From positions 11,073,624 through 11,137,623 of the forward strand of contig NW_023998414.1 of assembly GCF_014805625.2 (NCBI RefSeq): a DNA stretch of 64,000 bases. The letters run 5' to 3'. The translations under genes and the position numbers were made by a program. The notes under the pieces are model-generated. The model did no database searches, was not told where the DNA came from, and was given only the letters and a program-made list of their open reading frames with translations. This document shows, in pieces, positions 21,870 to 35,418 of the stretch (within the stretch, counting starts at the first letter, position 1; each line of letters starts with the position of its first letter). This stretch comes from Glossina fuscipes (lineage: Eukaryota; Arthropoda; Insecta; Diptera; Glossinidae).

Positions 21870-22085
21870 TACCCTATATAACTTGGTACACAAGCCTGTA
21901 TTACGTTTGTGCGTATGTATGCAACACCTAGAATGACTTGAGATAAGTCCACCTTTTGTGTTTACCGATCGATATAGAATCACTTTCTAACCTTGTCTAC
22001 TTGTCTGTCCATCCAATTTTCTTATTCTCTATATTATAATGAAATTTGGCACAAACACGCTTTCCTTTAAACAGCCGTGATATGA
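21870..22085 (+). repeat. Dispersed repeat relic, copy 4
   Basis: One of the clearer copies: 'taccctatataacttggtac', 'gtgcgtatgtatgcaacacc', 'tagaatgacttgagataagt', 'taccgatcgatatagaatca', 'cttgtctgtccatcc' and 'ataatgaaatttggcacaaa'. The block order is as at 5030-5345. Confidence 0.6.
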
Positions 22086-22252
22086 ATAACTGTATAGTGC
22101 TGTAGGGTATTTAATGAGAGATCGCGGCCTACTGTAGTGTTTTTCGTTGCTTTAATTTCACTTGCTTGCGTTCGAGTATATGCCATCTAATTGTATTTTT
22201 CTAGCTTTCGAATTTCTACCGTTTATTATTTATTTATTAATGCTATTTACAG

Positions 22253-22463
22253 TTTAATCATGAAAGAAAAGACATTCGAACAATATTTGCAAATTATCTA
22301 CAGTTTTTATCAACATTTGCGCAATAGCGACAATTTGTGGTCATTGAAATCATTTAGTTGGCACATAATTGAATGGCTAATGAAAACCTACAACTTGTCG
22401 GATTTGGTTTACAATAATCCCGGCCCAATAAAATGTGAAGGTTCAAAGATTAACTGCAGTTAC
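22253..22463 (+). CDS. Candidate exon of an unidentified gene
   Basis: An open frame with balanced, protein-like composition (MKEKTFEQYLQIIYSFYQHL..., WHIIEWLMKTYNLSDLVYNN..., ending KINCSY) lies between a good acceptor ('tatttacag') and a possible donor ('tac|gtaata'). The open frame is actually longer (22191-22607), so the boundaries are guesses. Codon use (ttg, caa, aac, ggc) looks coding compared with neighbouring DNA. No family was recognised and no in-frame partner exon was found. It could equally be part of a single-exon small gene, or chance. Confidence 0.25.
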
Positions 22464-24224
22464 GTAATATTCTCTGCGTCTCTCTCGATGACGCAATCGC
22501 CTGGTCGTATACTTTTTAGCTGCGCAAATAGAAGCTTACACACATTCGATAAACGTATTAGTAAAAACAAAGCAACAGCAATAAATTCTTATATGTTGAC
22601 TTTTTGAGTGAAGTCATGGCGTCACTTTGCGGAAAAATTGAGTGAGCGGGATTTTAGATTTTAACATTACAATCCATCAGCCTATCGATTTAAAACTTAA
22701 GCTTTGAAATCTAGCTAATAAAATTGCCCACTGGTCGCGATTTTTGACTCTGAAACGATGAGGAAGCTATAAAGCTATAGGTATTATGGCTTAAAAGTAA
22801 ATTGAAAATTTTACTAAAATATCTTGCCTTAAATGATCATTTGCATTTTATACCTTATTTTACGAAATGTTGTCTCTTCGATCTTGTATTTGAAAAACTT
22901 ACTAGGAATACTTTTAAAATAGTTCAACGAATGTAGAAGCATGCGTAATAATTTTATTTCGATAGTTCGAATACTCTTCGCGCACACAATAGGCCGGTAA
23001 TTTTGAAATTTGAAAGCACTTGCAATAAGTTAATACGACTTTGATTAATATTCTCTACTATTAAGATTACCATAATAAAAGGAAAAGATTTTATAGCCTA
23101 CTTTTAGGGTTGAAAATTTACAGTACACCTTGAAAAGATATAACCGCGATAGCGTGTATATAAATGATAACAACAATACTAACTGGGCAATTAATTTCCG
23201 CAAGACTTTTAATTTCTTCATCTAGACGACACCTTTAACCTGAACTATTCGCTATCTATAACTTAACAATGCGAAGAGTATGCTAGATCTGACTAACAAT
23301 ATCCTATCCGAGCAATGATGAGTCAATTCAGAAGCATTTCTTACCATTTGTGGAAGCCTCATCAAAGCACCCATAGGTTTATTGATTAAATCAATAATAA
23401 ATTAAGTTCTTCCCAGAACTTGAGAGGATATACATGATAAATCTGACTGTACGCGTTACAATTTTAAAAAGGTATAACAATAGCAATATCGTATCGTGCA
23501 TAAAACCAGTTTTAATGTTAATAACTTCAGTTGACGAAATTTGTTCACATTCGAAACCTATATAGCAAAACAAATATATATATATATATTTATTTTCTAA
23601 TGTTAAAGATAAAGCTTAATAAAATTATAATATTTGATTACAAACAAGAGATAATGTTTATATAATATTAAAAAGAAGTAAAGGAAGAAAATCGTACTGG
23701 ATTGTGGTCGAATCTAACGATCAGCCTACACCTTAAAAGCAACAATTCGATGATCCAGAGTTTTGGACGAGTGCGGACAAATTTCTTGTGCTTTTGTACC
23801 GGTAATGCCGACATCACCTACGTAATATATCTGGAAATTTTTTATTATTTCTTATTTTTTCCGTTTTTGAGAACAGAAGTATTCTTAGTTAATTACTGTG
23901 CTGTACTGTGCGCCCTATGATCGATTTGCCACATTTTCGACACCGAGAACTTCCAGAGTTTTTAAAGAAATCGAAATTACAATATATTAATATTTGCGAC
24001 AAAGAGAATGTTCATCAGCGATCGGCTCATGGGTGGACGCACGGATACGCCAGTATTTGATAATTTGTTATATATAAGTGATTCTCTGAAGTTTTTCCTT
24101 AGAAATGTTTTTACTAAATGAATATACCTACCAACCGACCCAGATTACGTTGGATGTAACAAGTTTTAAGTTACCGCTATTGAGGAAAGGTAGTGTACCT
24201 GTTCAATATTCCGATTACTTATAC

Positions 24225-24370
24225 CAGTTAGAAACAAGCATCAGAGACCTGACTATATATATATATATATATATAAATCTCGAGAATAGTACTAGATTCT
24301 CAATTGATTTACAAATGCCTATCTGTCTGTCCATCCGCTTATTTTAAAGCCTAAAATTGTAAATATTTGT
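24225..24370 (+). repeat. Dispersed repeat relic, copy 5
   Basis: 'ataccagttagaaacaagca' near the start, then an AT microsatellite, 'gcctatctgtctgtccatcc' and 'agcctaaaattgtaaatat'. The last two blocks are shared with the copy at 59030-59240. Confidence 0.45.
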
Positions 24371-26009
24371 CATCGCAGTCCATATCTCAGCTATGAAAAT
24401 GGCAGCTACCCATCCGCAAACTAACAATTAATAATATGTCGACTCGTTCGTTGATCGTTATGCATTATAGCTAAAGTTCTTACAATTATTGCATGCAAGA
24501 TAAAATGATCAAACGTGAATATCTACAGTCTAAAATTTACAGATTGCCATCATCCACTCGTACCAATTTTTCTGAAGGGCAAACTTTAAAAAAGAAACGT
24601 TTCAAAATACTATTCACATTACAATAAGTGTCGATCTTTAAATTAAGTAAAAGTTATAGGTTATCTTGCTATTTTTATATGTTCGCTTGAGATGATGGGT
24701 ATCCAAAGTTCGTTTTATTATTGCGATAACTTTGTTGCTTGTGTTTGTGTCTCTTCAATAAACAAAATTTCGAAATTCAAGAAAATATTTTCAATCAAAA
24801 GTTTGTGACACGATTGGAAATGATAAACGCAACCGTATTATTACATAATTAAAAGTTGAATGGCAAGTGCGTGCGCAGGAACCAAACGATTTACTTTTTT
24901 GCTTATTTTTATTTTTTTTTTTTTTTATAAAAAAAATCAATAATAATTTTCCTTTTATTAATTACTTTAATCAATTGTATTGTCCATATGTCAATACGCG
25001 CGATCCCATCCTTATTTCAAAAACACACAGTTGCGATAATTTTATGGATATAATTTTTATTGTGCCAGTCGGAAGATGAATTACGACTTTACCCAAGTGT
25101 CGCCGATCGTTATTGACTTGTCTATAAAAAAAAAAAGCCTATTCAGAAAAATACATGTCCTACGATCGACCGGACATTGTTATATCATTTGTTGCTTTAC
25201 TCATTAAAGATCATCTTGAGCACCAACTGTGCACGCACACTCTGTCAATTTGATGCCCGCATTTACTTGCACGGTTCTGCACGAAAACACGAACGCAAGG
25301 TAAACGCAACTGTTTGGGAAAACCCTTGTTTATTTCAAACTACGCCGCATGAGGCGCTGCGCGCTCATTTGTTATTCAACTTATATGATTGCAATGACAT
25401 GTAACAATGTCATTCGATATTCCAATATAAGACAATGAATACAAAGAGTGAAATATATTCGCACTTAAGAGCATATTCAACCATATATTGGAAAAAATCG
25501 TAAACTTAGCTTACGGCTTCGAATATTTCGTTAATTGTGACATATTGAACGTAATGGCAATTTTTTTTTTTTTTTAATCTTTTAATCGTAAATTCAAGAG
25601 AAAAGCTGACAGACAGACCGAAACTAAATTTGTATTGCCTAAGACCGTAATATATACATTATACCCTACATATATTTGTTTGTTTGGGATATCTGATGCG
25701 TACTTTTGCCGGACAAAAAATATTTAGGAAACTTTAACTCACAATATATAGGTTTAAGCGATGTTTGACTTTTCAATAAATAAATAATATTTTTTAATTA
25801 TATGAATATATGTGTGTGGACAATATATCGTAAATATTAATAATAATACAGAAATAAAAATTTAATTTCAAGAAAATAATTATTAAAAATTAATTTCAAG
25901 GTTTCGCATAATTTTTGATTTCATTTTCATAACGATACACTTTTGAAGAGGTTTCGAATTAGATATCACTGCCATAACACAGAAATTCATTAGTTTGCCT
26001 GTGTTGCTG

Positions 26010-26045
<36 letters not shown>
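26010..26045. repeat. Compound (AT)n(GT)n microsatellite
   Basis: An AT run passes directly into a GT run of about nine units. Confidence 0.85.
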
Positions 26046-26046
<1 letters not shown>

Positions 26047-27689
26047 AAGGTGGCACACGTTTAAGTACGCAATTCATTGTTTTCGTAGTTTTTTCATTTT
26101 TTTTTTTTATTTTTTTTTTTTATTTTTTTTATTTTTGTTTTTTGCCATAAATTTTCATGTTAACAAAACCGTTTTGATTGCCAACCATTGACCACTGCAC
26201 TCCCAAAAAAAGTTATAATAAAGTACATGCTAGTTGATGACTTTATATTACCATAATAGCCTATGTAACCGAATTTTACAGAGTTTATTTGTATGTTTGA
26301 TAAACTATGGATTACATGCGTCATGTATAAGTAAATGCGTTAAGGTCAACCTTGAATTTTTGATTAATTTTTGATAATACAGTTTTGCAGAATGTTGTAA
26401 GTGGCCCAAACATGTTTGCCATGTTAATTATTTTCCTTATAGCAATTGATTGTAAGAAAGAAAGAATGAATATATATGAACACGAAATCCATTATATTCG
26501 GCTTAAATCAAATCAGATTTAAGCGAGATTTTTAAAAGAACAACTTATTCATATACATAGGGTGTTGTGATAGATAAGATATCCGGCGTTCGTTAAAGCG
26601 GCGAACCCAAATAGACCAGATAGATTATACTTCACACTTTGCATCTATAATGTGCCTGCGCAGAAATCCTCGCCTATAAAAAATCATAAAAAATATAATT
26701 TCGATATTATGTTAGACCTTTGAATATCATAGGAATACATAGGTAAACGTGTTGATGATTAGCGATAAAGAGCAAGAGTGATAGGATGTGGCCTAATGCG
26801 GCCTAACGCGGTGTTTATCCGATGGGTATGTGATGTGTCATTACTTTTACTGTAAGTGAACTTTTGTTAAAAAACTCAAATTATTTTCAGATCTTACGAA
26901 AGATAAGAATTTTTTTTTTTTTTTTTTTAGAAAATCTGGAATTTCTCGAAAATACTTAACAACACTATAAAAATTTAATGATCTCGCAAAGATTTTATAT
27001 TTTCCTAATTAACTGCTGACATCCTTCAGAATCATGTATGTTTATGCACACATAACGGATGATAACTGTTCTCATTTATGTTTATATTTTCTATTTTTGT
27101 TCAATATTTATAATCAGTTTGTGTATCGTTTAATGCCGTTCCATTATTAACTAAATATTTTAGCAAAGAAGTGCACAAGTGTCAAGACAACTCACCTTTT
27201 AGTGCAGAGAAAAGTTTAAAGTACGCGCGATGGCTTAATGTCACGCGATATTCTGTCGATATTTTTATGCACTATTATGAGATAAGATAGTTTGTTGCTT
27301 AAATCTTTTGTTAGCTTAGCTGAACTTTCACTCGAAAATTTCTGATTCCAGAAGATACAAGAGAACAAGACATGTATTAACACTATAGTCCGGCAAGATT
27401 GGCCAATTAGATGCTCCACACTATTTCGACCAATACATTTGTCCAATTATTTTCGTTATAGTAAATCAAGAATGATTCATCAATTCTATGTAAATGCGCA
27501 CTTTTCATAAAAGCAATAACGTAGTCCAAATTTACCAAACTGAATGGAACTGTCAAAAATTTTATTATTTTCCAATCGCTTCCATTCTAAAAGAAAACTT
27601 TGTTGCAATAGAATGGAATGCTTCTCCGAAGAGTCTCTATACATGGTTGAGTTTAAAAAAGTAGTAGCCTATGATTAATTTTTTATAAT

Positions 27690-27985
27690 ACATTTCTAAT
27701 ATGGATCAGCTTTCATCACAATCCTTGTAGGCAATGATAACCCAAATATATATCTATTCTTAGACCAAAGTACGTCAATGGATAAAATTTCATTAAAATT
27801 TGCAACATATATGTTGAACACAAGAATACATTGATAAATGGGTAAACTAATAGACGAGTAGATGGACGGACTGGCAGGTACGTTAAATACAGAAACGGAT
27901 CCACTGACTCAAAAGAGCGATTCCAAGTCGATTGCTATAATAAGATGTGGCTCCATCTCAAGCGTTTCTAAGTGTTGCATACAAA
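27690..27985 (-). repeat. Dispersed repeat relic, copy 6 (inverse orientation)
   Basis: 'aaatttcattaaaatttgca', 'gatggacggactggcaggta', 'gagcgattccaagtcgattg', 'gtggctccatctcaagcgtt' and 'gtgttgcatacaaacgcaaa' follow one another, the inverse of the order in 21870-22085. Confidence 0.55.
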
Positions 27986-29571
27986 CGCAAAAGCTTAACA
28001 CACTGTCCAGCATTTGTTAACGGTAAGAAATGAATGAACTATACAATAGAAAAGAAGAACGAATCCTTTCTTATTTGAAAATTTTGATACTCACCTAGCG
28101 AAACTATTTCAGGTCCACCTTAACGCCAAGTATAAAAGTTTCATGGAATTTTATTGCTAAGCTCTACAGCTACAGAAACCCCCCCTATCACTTCACCCGC
28201 ACCGGCCAGCGATCGCAAGTGTGCTAGAGAATCCCAATAATAAAAATACCAAACTATATTTCAATGAAGTGTTATGCTGCAACTGTTCACGCAGCCTAGA
28301 AAGACGTCGTGAAAGTTTACCTACTTGGTTGAAATTCACTACAGATACCTGAGAATTTATTATTCTTCAAACGTTTTCCTCATATATTAAAATACCAAAA
28401 TGATTGTTTCTTATCTTAGAAAATATTTTTCAACGTTCTCACCGACTCGTCAAACGATTCTGTATAGATCGATACAATAAAAAGGTGTTTCCATCTCAAG
28501 TCTTTTCTTTTTTGTTTTTTTTTTTTTTTTGGATTCGTCAAAACTTAATGCATCCTCTATCATAAGGTTACGCCATATAGAGGATTCTCTATCAAGATTC
28601 TTACAAGAAAAGTGTATCGACCTCAAGATCTAAATATTGAATATAATCTAAGAGAACAACTTATGAATTCTTATATTAATTGTAGCAAGTAGAAAATTTT
28701 GTAATCTTTAATTGTCAGTAGATCTACGGATGGATTTAAGTCATTTATCTAAATCGCAAGATGTGACGAGTGCGCCAAACGAAAAACTTGAAGTAACTGC
28801 ACTTCAAAGACAATATAAACGAACAGACAAAGCCAACTATGTTTACTTCAGTTATCCACACTGTTTGATAATGTCATCTATACCTTGCAGGCATTTGATA
28901 AGGTTAAAGTATGTGATGAATCTGTGCGTGTACGGTATAATAAAAAAATGTAATTTCAATTTATATTGATTAATCGATAATAAGCATTAAATTATTTATT
29001 TCATCGAACGCGTATCGTATTCACGTTTGCATAGATTATGCATTCATAATGCATTATAGGTTATTATTCCAAACATAACCGATCAAAGCAATACTGTTAA
29101 TAAAAGAAAAATATACACTATATACATACATATATATACATATATATATATATATTTTTATTGCTCTAATAACACACAAATCACAGCAAAATTAAAAACA
29201 TTATAATGCGCGTTTTTTCACAATTTTATCAGTATTTTGTGTCTGTGCTTCTTTTTTGTTTCTTTTTTGTAGTTTCCTTTTTCCTTAAGTTACTGTCTTG
29301 CTCTAAATTCACGTTAGATTGCATTACATTTGGCATAGATTTGTAACCGCGAGCAGATAGACAAACTATCAATAAAATTTTATGTGTTTATGTGCGCTAA
29401 ACGCGTTAGCATTGCCAAGAGTTTTGACGTGATTAAGAGCGAGCTAGCGCCCCAAACCAGCTTATCATATACAATATACAATGTGATGCGTGTGTTGTTG
29501 TGTGCACGTTGACTTTAAAAGAAAAACTTGCACTTTTCTTTTTGTCTTAATCAATAAACACATTGCACACA

Positions 29572-29612
29572 TGCATGCATGCATGCATACATACATACAT
29601 ACATGCATACAT
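29572..29612. repeat. (ATGC)n/(ATAC)n tetranucleotide repeat
   Basis: About four 'atgc' units followed by 'atac' units. Minus- and plus-strand frames rich in Cys/Met/His/Tyr here are artefacts of it. Confidence 0.85.
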
Positions 29613-30209
29613 ATATAAATACATTTATTTATGCATGTTGGTGGGCTGGCGATTACGAAATTAAAATTGCATATACAACATATTTTTATGAATATCATCC
29701 AGTCTTTTTTTTTCTTTTTTTTTTTTCATCATCATTTCACTATTTTATCGCATTGGTTGGGTATTGTTTCGCACATAACCAGTATTAATGACATTGACGG
29801 TATAATGGATGATCTTCGTAACAATGGAAAGAAGAAAGAAGTAAAAAAAAAGAAAAAAGAAAGGAAAAAAAATATTAGAAAGGAGTAAAACGTATGAAAA
29901 AGAAAAAGATTAAATAATAATTTATTTAATATTTATTATGAGTTATTACAAACGTTTTATTACAGTGTTAGACAACTTATTTGATTTATTAGTCAAAATA
30001 GGATGTAATGCAAGTTTATTGTCAAGTTCCTATATAATTTTTTATGCAAAATGTAAACATTTACATTCAATATTAATCTTAAGTAGTAGTAGTAATAGTA
30101 GTAGTGGCTTTACATTGAACGCCCTCAAATAAAAATAATAATTCCTCAAATATATGTAAACTTTTGCAAAACTAATAATAATATCTGTACGCGTAATAAT
30201 TAGTCAAGT

Positions 30210-30250
<41 letters not shown>

Positions 30251-32653
30251 GTTGAAACGAATAATATAAATGTAGCGAATCGTATTGAACGGACTCGTCA
30301 GTGTGTCAAACTACTAACTTGATAGGCGTTAGGATGACGCCTCCAAATTTGGCAACTGCTCGACGCAATGTATCTAAAAATTTATGCATACCTTAGTACA
30401 TAAATTTTTGGCTCAATTAGTTCTCAATCTAATTTTCCATTTAAGAATTTCGATAACAAAGAAAAGAGAAAAATTAACGATTAAACGATTTGAATAAGAC
30501 GGGTCTGTACACGGACCAAAACGAAATTAACTTGGAAGGATAGTTGAGTAGTGTAGACAAAATTAAAATTGAACAGTTTTTTACTTAAATCGCGTAAGCA
30601 AATTTTTTTGGTTTTTTTTTTAGCTTAGCCCTTAGCATCTTAAGTGCTATCTGTTTCGCATTTCATACGAATTCCTTCAACAGTTAACAAATAACAATGC
30701 CATAGTCGAACGAAACCGTTCACTTCCCTCGATTAATAATGTATCAAGAAAGTGCGTCAATATCATGAAAGCCCATATATAGGGGGAAACTCAAACATCA
30801 AGGTGATCTAAATTTAGCAAACTCAATTACTTGGTAAAGATGACATCTGTCATAGCAAACCACACAAAGTAGGCTATGTCGCCTTGAAAAGTAGAAAGGT
30901 TCGCTCTCTCATTAGAGCTTCTATATATGATGCTTTCGAAGAAAATAGATCTATGTGATCGAAATTCTCTATGATTGATTTACTAAGAATCAAATTTCTT
31001 CATAAAATATTTAAAATTAGACTTGTTTGGCATATATAGGTTCTAGTTCTTATTAGAATCCTTACATGGATTGGGACTTATGTGATTGAAAATTCGATTT
31101 TATGCTAACTTATTATTATCAGGAAATTCTCATCAAGAAATATTGAAGATAAGGCCTTTTTATCAAAAAAGAATCAAAAATCAAGCGCTGCCTGTCCATA
31201 GTTAGGACAAATAATATAACGCATACGATGCATAATACCCAAGCCATAAGGCTTATTAACAGTTTCCCACAGGACTACGGTAATCGAAGTGTTTTCACAT
31301 TTTTTTTTTTCTTTTTAACACAACAGTGTGCTAGTCGCTCAAGAATAGAATTTTTTGTTTATTTGTTATGTAATACGTTACGCGGTCTTGTTGTAGCCAC
31401 AACGTCCAAATCGTCCATGGTGTGTTTAATTTGACCCAGAAATAAACCATACGGTGGTGCAGCATTGATCGCTGATAACTATTACAGCCTGGCTCGACTT
31501 ACTGTTAACAAAGTGCGATTCTGAGTCCGATATGATAAGCCTTGGCCCTTGAAAAATGCCCATCAAATTGTGGATGCTGCAAGTTTGCTTATCAGTGAAG
31601 CCATTTAAAATATATCGAAAAAGTTCTTGAAATCGCCGAGACATGAGGCACGCCCTAAATTAAAGGTGCCCTTTTGTATTAATTGAGAAAGAGTCGTTTA
31701 AAGTTTTTACATGAATGAGCCAAAATATAAGCAAAACCATTGAAAAAGTTTGTTGTATAACCAAAATAAAATTAATTTACTTACATGTATCGTTTAATGG
31801 TGTGAAGTTTTTATACTTTGAAAAATTATGAACAGTTAAGTAAATTAAGTAAAAAAGTAAATTTTTTCATTAATTGCGTTTTTTTCTTAGACTTGAATTA
31901 ATGCGTGGATAGCATTCCAAAGAGATTCCCTTGCACCAGTTGTTGTTTTGAAAGTGAGTTCTCCTTGCGCATGGAACAAAGGCTTAGTTCAAGAAATTGT
32001 AATCCGATTGATTAACGTAATTTCCATTCTGCACGTTTTACGACAAGATTGTGGTTCACTTGTTTTTTTATTATTCACTATTGATACTGATCGGTATTGG
32101 AACGCTCATCGATTTTAATCATATTCTAATGGACAAAATTTATTTTTTAAGTTAAAATCATTCATAAAATATTCTTCCATAATATAGTTGGAGTTGTCTG
32201 AAAATCATCATGATTGTCCAATTTCATGTTTTCGAATTCGTACTTCCCAGCGTGGTCAACAATCAGCCAAAAAAATCATCTGGGGAAACCTTATAATCGA
32301 AAAAAAAAGACAAAAAAGAGGCCAAAAATTTGTCTTTGGAAATCGTCCGTAAACTTAAGTTACTTAATAAGCAGTTATTGTATGTTTGTCTATTTTTCAA
32401 TTTCATAAAATTTATTCAACTGAGAATTATGCAAAAGCTTAACGCTATATGTAAACAAAAAGAGAGGTTTATCATTTTTTTTTTAACTTTAAGGTTTTTT
32501 CTTTTTGATGTTAAAGTAATAGCACCGAAAAAACTATAAAAAATTACAAGCACGCATACATTCTTGGAGTACAGAGTAAGCTAAAGTGTAAATATATTCA
32601 ATAGTAAGCATGTGATTACGCCTGTGTTATTGTTCGTAAAATACTATTTGTTA

Positions 32654-32689
32654 TTGTTGTTGTTGTTGTTGTTGTTGCTGTTGTTGTTC
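32654..32689. repeat. (GTT)n microsatellite
   Basis: About twelve GTT units with a single 'gct' interruption. Confidence 0.85.
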
Positions 32690-33744
32690 ATTTCGATTAC
32701 CAGTGTTGTTGTTGACCAAAAAAAAAAAAAAATAATAATAATAAAAGATTTGCAACATAGGAAAACCCGTTAATTCTTACACACAAACATTTAAACTTTC
32801 GAAATAAAATTAAAAACAAACAAAAAAGAAAAAAAAAAATAATTATTCCTTTTTCATAGAAATAAAAGCTTAAAAGCATGTGCAGCCAGAATTACTTGAT
32901 TTCAGTTACCATTCTCTTTATGGCACAAACAAAACTATTGCAAATTAACCGGCGTTTTTTTTCCATAGCATATGGAAGCCAACATGACTATCACTATCGC
33001 CGCTAGGAAAATATGAAGCAATGAAATGCAATCCAACTCATTTTTAACTCATTTACCTGCAGAGAGTGTAAACCTAAAATAATAAAATATAAATATGGAA
33101 GGAATATGTTAAATTAGGCCAAAAATAGAGTCGTCATTAATATTTTAAAATACTGACGTCACATATGCTTATTGCTGCGATGCAATAAGTAAAATTGTAA
33201 CCCATTTGAAACACTGTGCATTTCGTATTACCAGTGAGCTCATTTACGTTAACTTTGTAATCAAAATTACGGTATGAGTAAAAGACGCGAAATAACTGCG
33301 CAGTCAACATATAGTCGCAGCAGCGATAATTTATTTTCATATTTTTGTATTACGTTTCGCGGCTGCTTGACTATTTAATTCACATGTGGTGTAAAAGTTC
33401 CGAAAGAATAATATGACTTGTTCGATGTGTTGTAAGTAATACAACACTTTACTTGGACTATGCGAGAAGTACCAGATTGCGGCGTATAGATGGCGATTGT
33501 TTATTTGAAAAACTTTACTACCCATACTACTATATAGATCAATTTTGAAATTTCAAGATATTACATCGGTTCGGATTTGTTTGAAAATTGTCAACAGTAA
33601 ACGCTTGCAGAAATATGATGGACTATGGGTCTATTGTAAGTACCAGTTGAATTTTACTTCGTGATAATCTGATATAATTTACACAATGATATATTCGATG
33701 GCAGTGATTTAATAAGACCGTACAAGTTGTTAAGACGAAGCTCG

Positions 33745-33990
33745 CAGTGGTCGACCATGTAGTATTACGTAATCGTCGGCCGATAATACACAAGCCAGCT
33801 GACACGGTAGACATCTCCAAACGTACTATACATCGAATACTGACCAAAAATGTGAGTATAAAAAAGTTGGACGCAAGATCGGTGCCACGTTTGCTCAAAA
33901 TGAATCAAATATAGCACCAGGAGCATGTTTCAATCGAATCTGCGATGATGGCTTACGTCAACAAAGCCGAGTATTTACGTGGCGTTGTAG
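33745..33990 (+). pseudogene. Decayed mariner transposase, N-terminal half
   Basis: A frame through 33757-33915 reads VVDHVVLRNRRPIIHKPADT, then VDISKRTIHRILTKNVSIKK, then LDARSVPRLL. This aligns by eye with the second helix-turn-helix and WVPRLL linker of irritans-type mariners. After an in-frame stop (33911-33913) NKAEYLRGVVAIT resembles the strand carrying the first catalytic Asp, which is lost here. It is clearly dead. The complementary next part of such a protein is found at 35150-35417. Confidence 0.6.
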
Positions 33991-35149
33991 CCATTACTTC
34001 ATACTTGTTACAAAGGGACAGTATAAACATGGGACCATAAAATTTCCATGTACTGGCATAGCTATGGCGATAGTTTTTTGGCAAGCGAATGATACAGATT
34101 TCAATAAACATTTTTAAAGGCAAAAAGATCAATCAAAAGTTATCGTTCTAGAGGCGTTTATCAGGACCTTTCAAATCTTTTCAAAATGAAGAGGTGATTT
34201 CCTGCTTCCAGGTGTTTCGAAATACTAGTTTTGGCTCACCTTCAAAGTTCATATCATCGTCTACCGTTCATCTGAAGGATCGAAATCCAACATTCTTCAC
34301 TTCTATCTGTCTATGTCATGCATAGTTTTCAAATCATCGCATTTAAGCTACTAGAGCACTTTTCTTGGTCAATTAGATGATCAGCAATTTATTCGGATGC
34401 GACACAAGTTTATCTCCTTTAAAATCTTTCATACTATGGAATGTTTGTTATCCACGCTAGTACTTAAGGACGTTTGAATTTAGCGATGAATCAAATGACG
34501 GTCTTCCTTATCAATTCGTGTACGACATCGATATATGTCTGAAACAAAAACTTTTCTCACTTGAGCTCTTTAAATCCGTATCTTCGCGAATTACAAGTGA
34601 GACTAAAGGTATTGCTCGATGCTTTCGATCCACGATGTTAGCAATATGATCATCAAAATTGCAAAGAAGTTAGTTGACGCTGCGATTAAAGCCTACCAAG
34701 GACACGTGCAATTCATGGGATCAGTAGTCTTTAATGCAAAACGTGGGATCAAGTGTAAAGAAGATATAAAATCAAGACATAACATTAATAAAATTATCGT
34801 TGATCAAAGTTGTAAGTAAGCGAATACGGCCCATCACTAGATACCATGCTTCACTTGGCTTAATACAGTTATTCATATAGAGAGTTTTCTAATTAATGAG
34901 CTATGTTAGAAGTGGTCGAAGAAATAGTTATATCCTAAGCATTTTCAATAGCGTTCATCCTTGGGCTAAAATTTCATTAAAATATCGATCGAAAGTTGCG
35001 ATCAGCAGGTTGAAAGCAATACGGACAGACGGGCAGACAATTTGATGAATAAAACGTGATCAGGCCAATTTTTTAACTCTTTTTTTACACCAAGTAATTG
35101 TTTCCCAAGTATGTTTTCAATAACTTGAATTACGTTCTGTTAGGGCTTT
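33991..35149. other. Segment separating two mariner fragments
   Basis: About 1.15 kb with no recognisable coding content. Its right part (34960-35050) holds a dispersed-repeat relic. It may be one or more insertions that split an old mariner. Confidence 0.35.
34960..35050 (-). repeat. Dispersed repeat relic, copy 7 (inverse orientation)
   Basis: 'taaaatttcattaaaatatc', 'gaaagttgcgatcagcaggt' and 'acggacagacgggcagacaa' match blocks of copy 6 and copy 8. Confidence 0.45.
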
Positions 35150-35417
35150 TACAGGCTCAATCAATCGATCTTGAAGTGAGCGGAGACTTGGATCTACGCA
35201 TACAATCCGCAAAAACAATTGATCAATCTAGCGAAAATCGTGTGAAAGGTGAGCCAAGGCCGAAAAAGCGGCGTCACAATCGCTCCAAAATCCTGGTGAT
35301 GTTAATTATTCGTGCCGGTATTCGGTTATGTTTGTGTGTTTTGGCTATTTTGCATTATGAAGTCCTTCCGCCAACAATACTATTTGAGTTTGCGGGCGAC
35401 GAAATTAATTTGGAATA
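35150..35417 (+). pseudogene. Decayed mariner transposase, middle part
   Basis: The open frame to TAA at 35416-35418 contains TIDQSSENRVKGEPRPKKRR followed by HNRSKILVMLI and HYEVLPP. The spacing QSS-x-GEPRPKK-x-RSK-x-VMLI is typical of the mariner segment just after the first catalytic Asp, and HYE-LPP matches the next strand. The region in between is scrambled and no second or third catalytic Asp follows. No terminal repeats were found. Confidence 0.55.
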
Positions 35418-35418
35418 A

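Larger units (their letters stand above)
22608..33744. other. Long gene-poor stretch
   Basis: About 11 kb without a supportable gene. It contains relics of the dispersed repeat (24225-24370, 27690-27985 and probably 28440-28500), microsatellites (24258-24276 AT; 26010-26045 AT/GT; 29572-29612 ATGC/ATAC; 32654-32689 GTT), poly-A 30214-30247 and GC-richer islands near 25210-25400 and 29390-29460 that carry no recognised domain. Confidence 0.45.
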
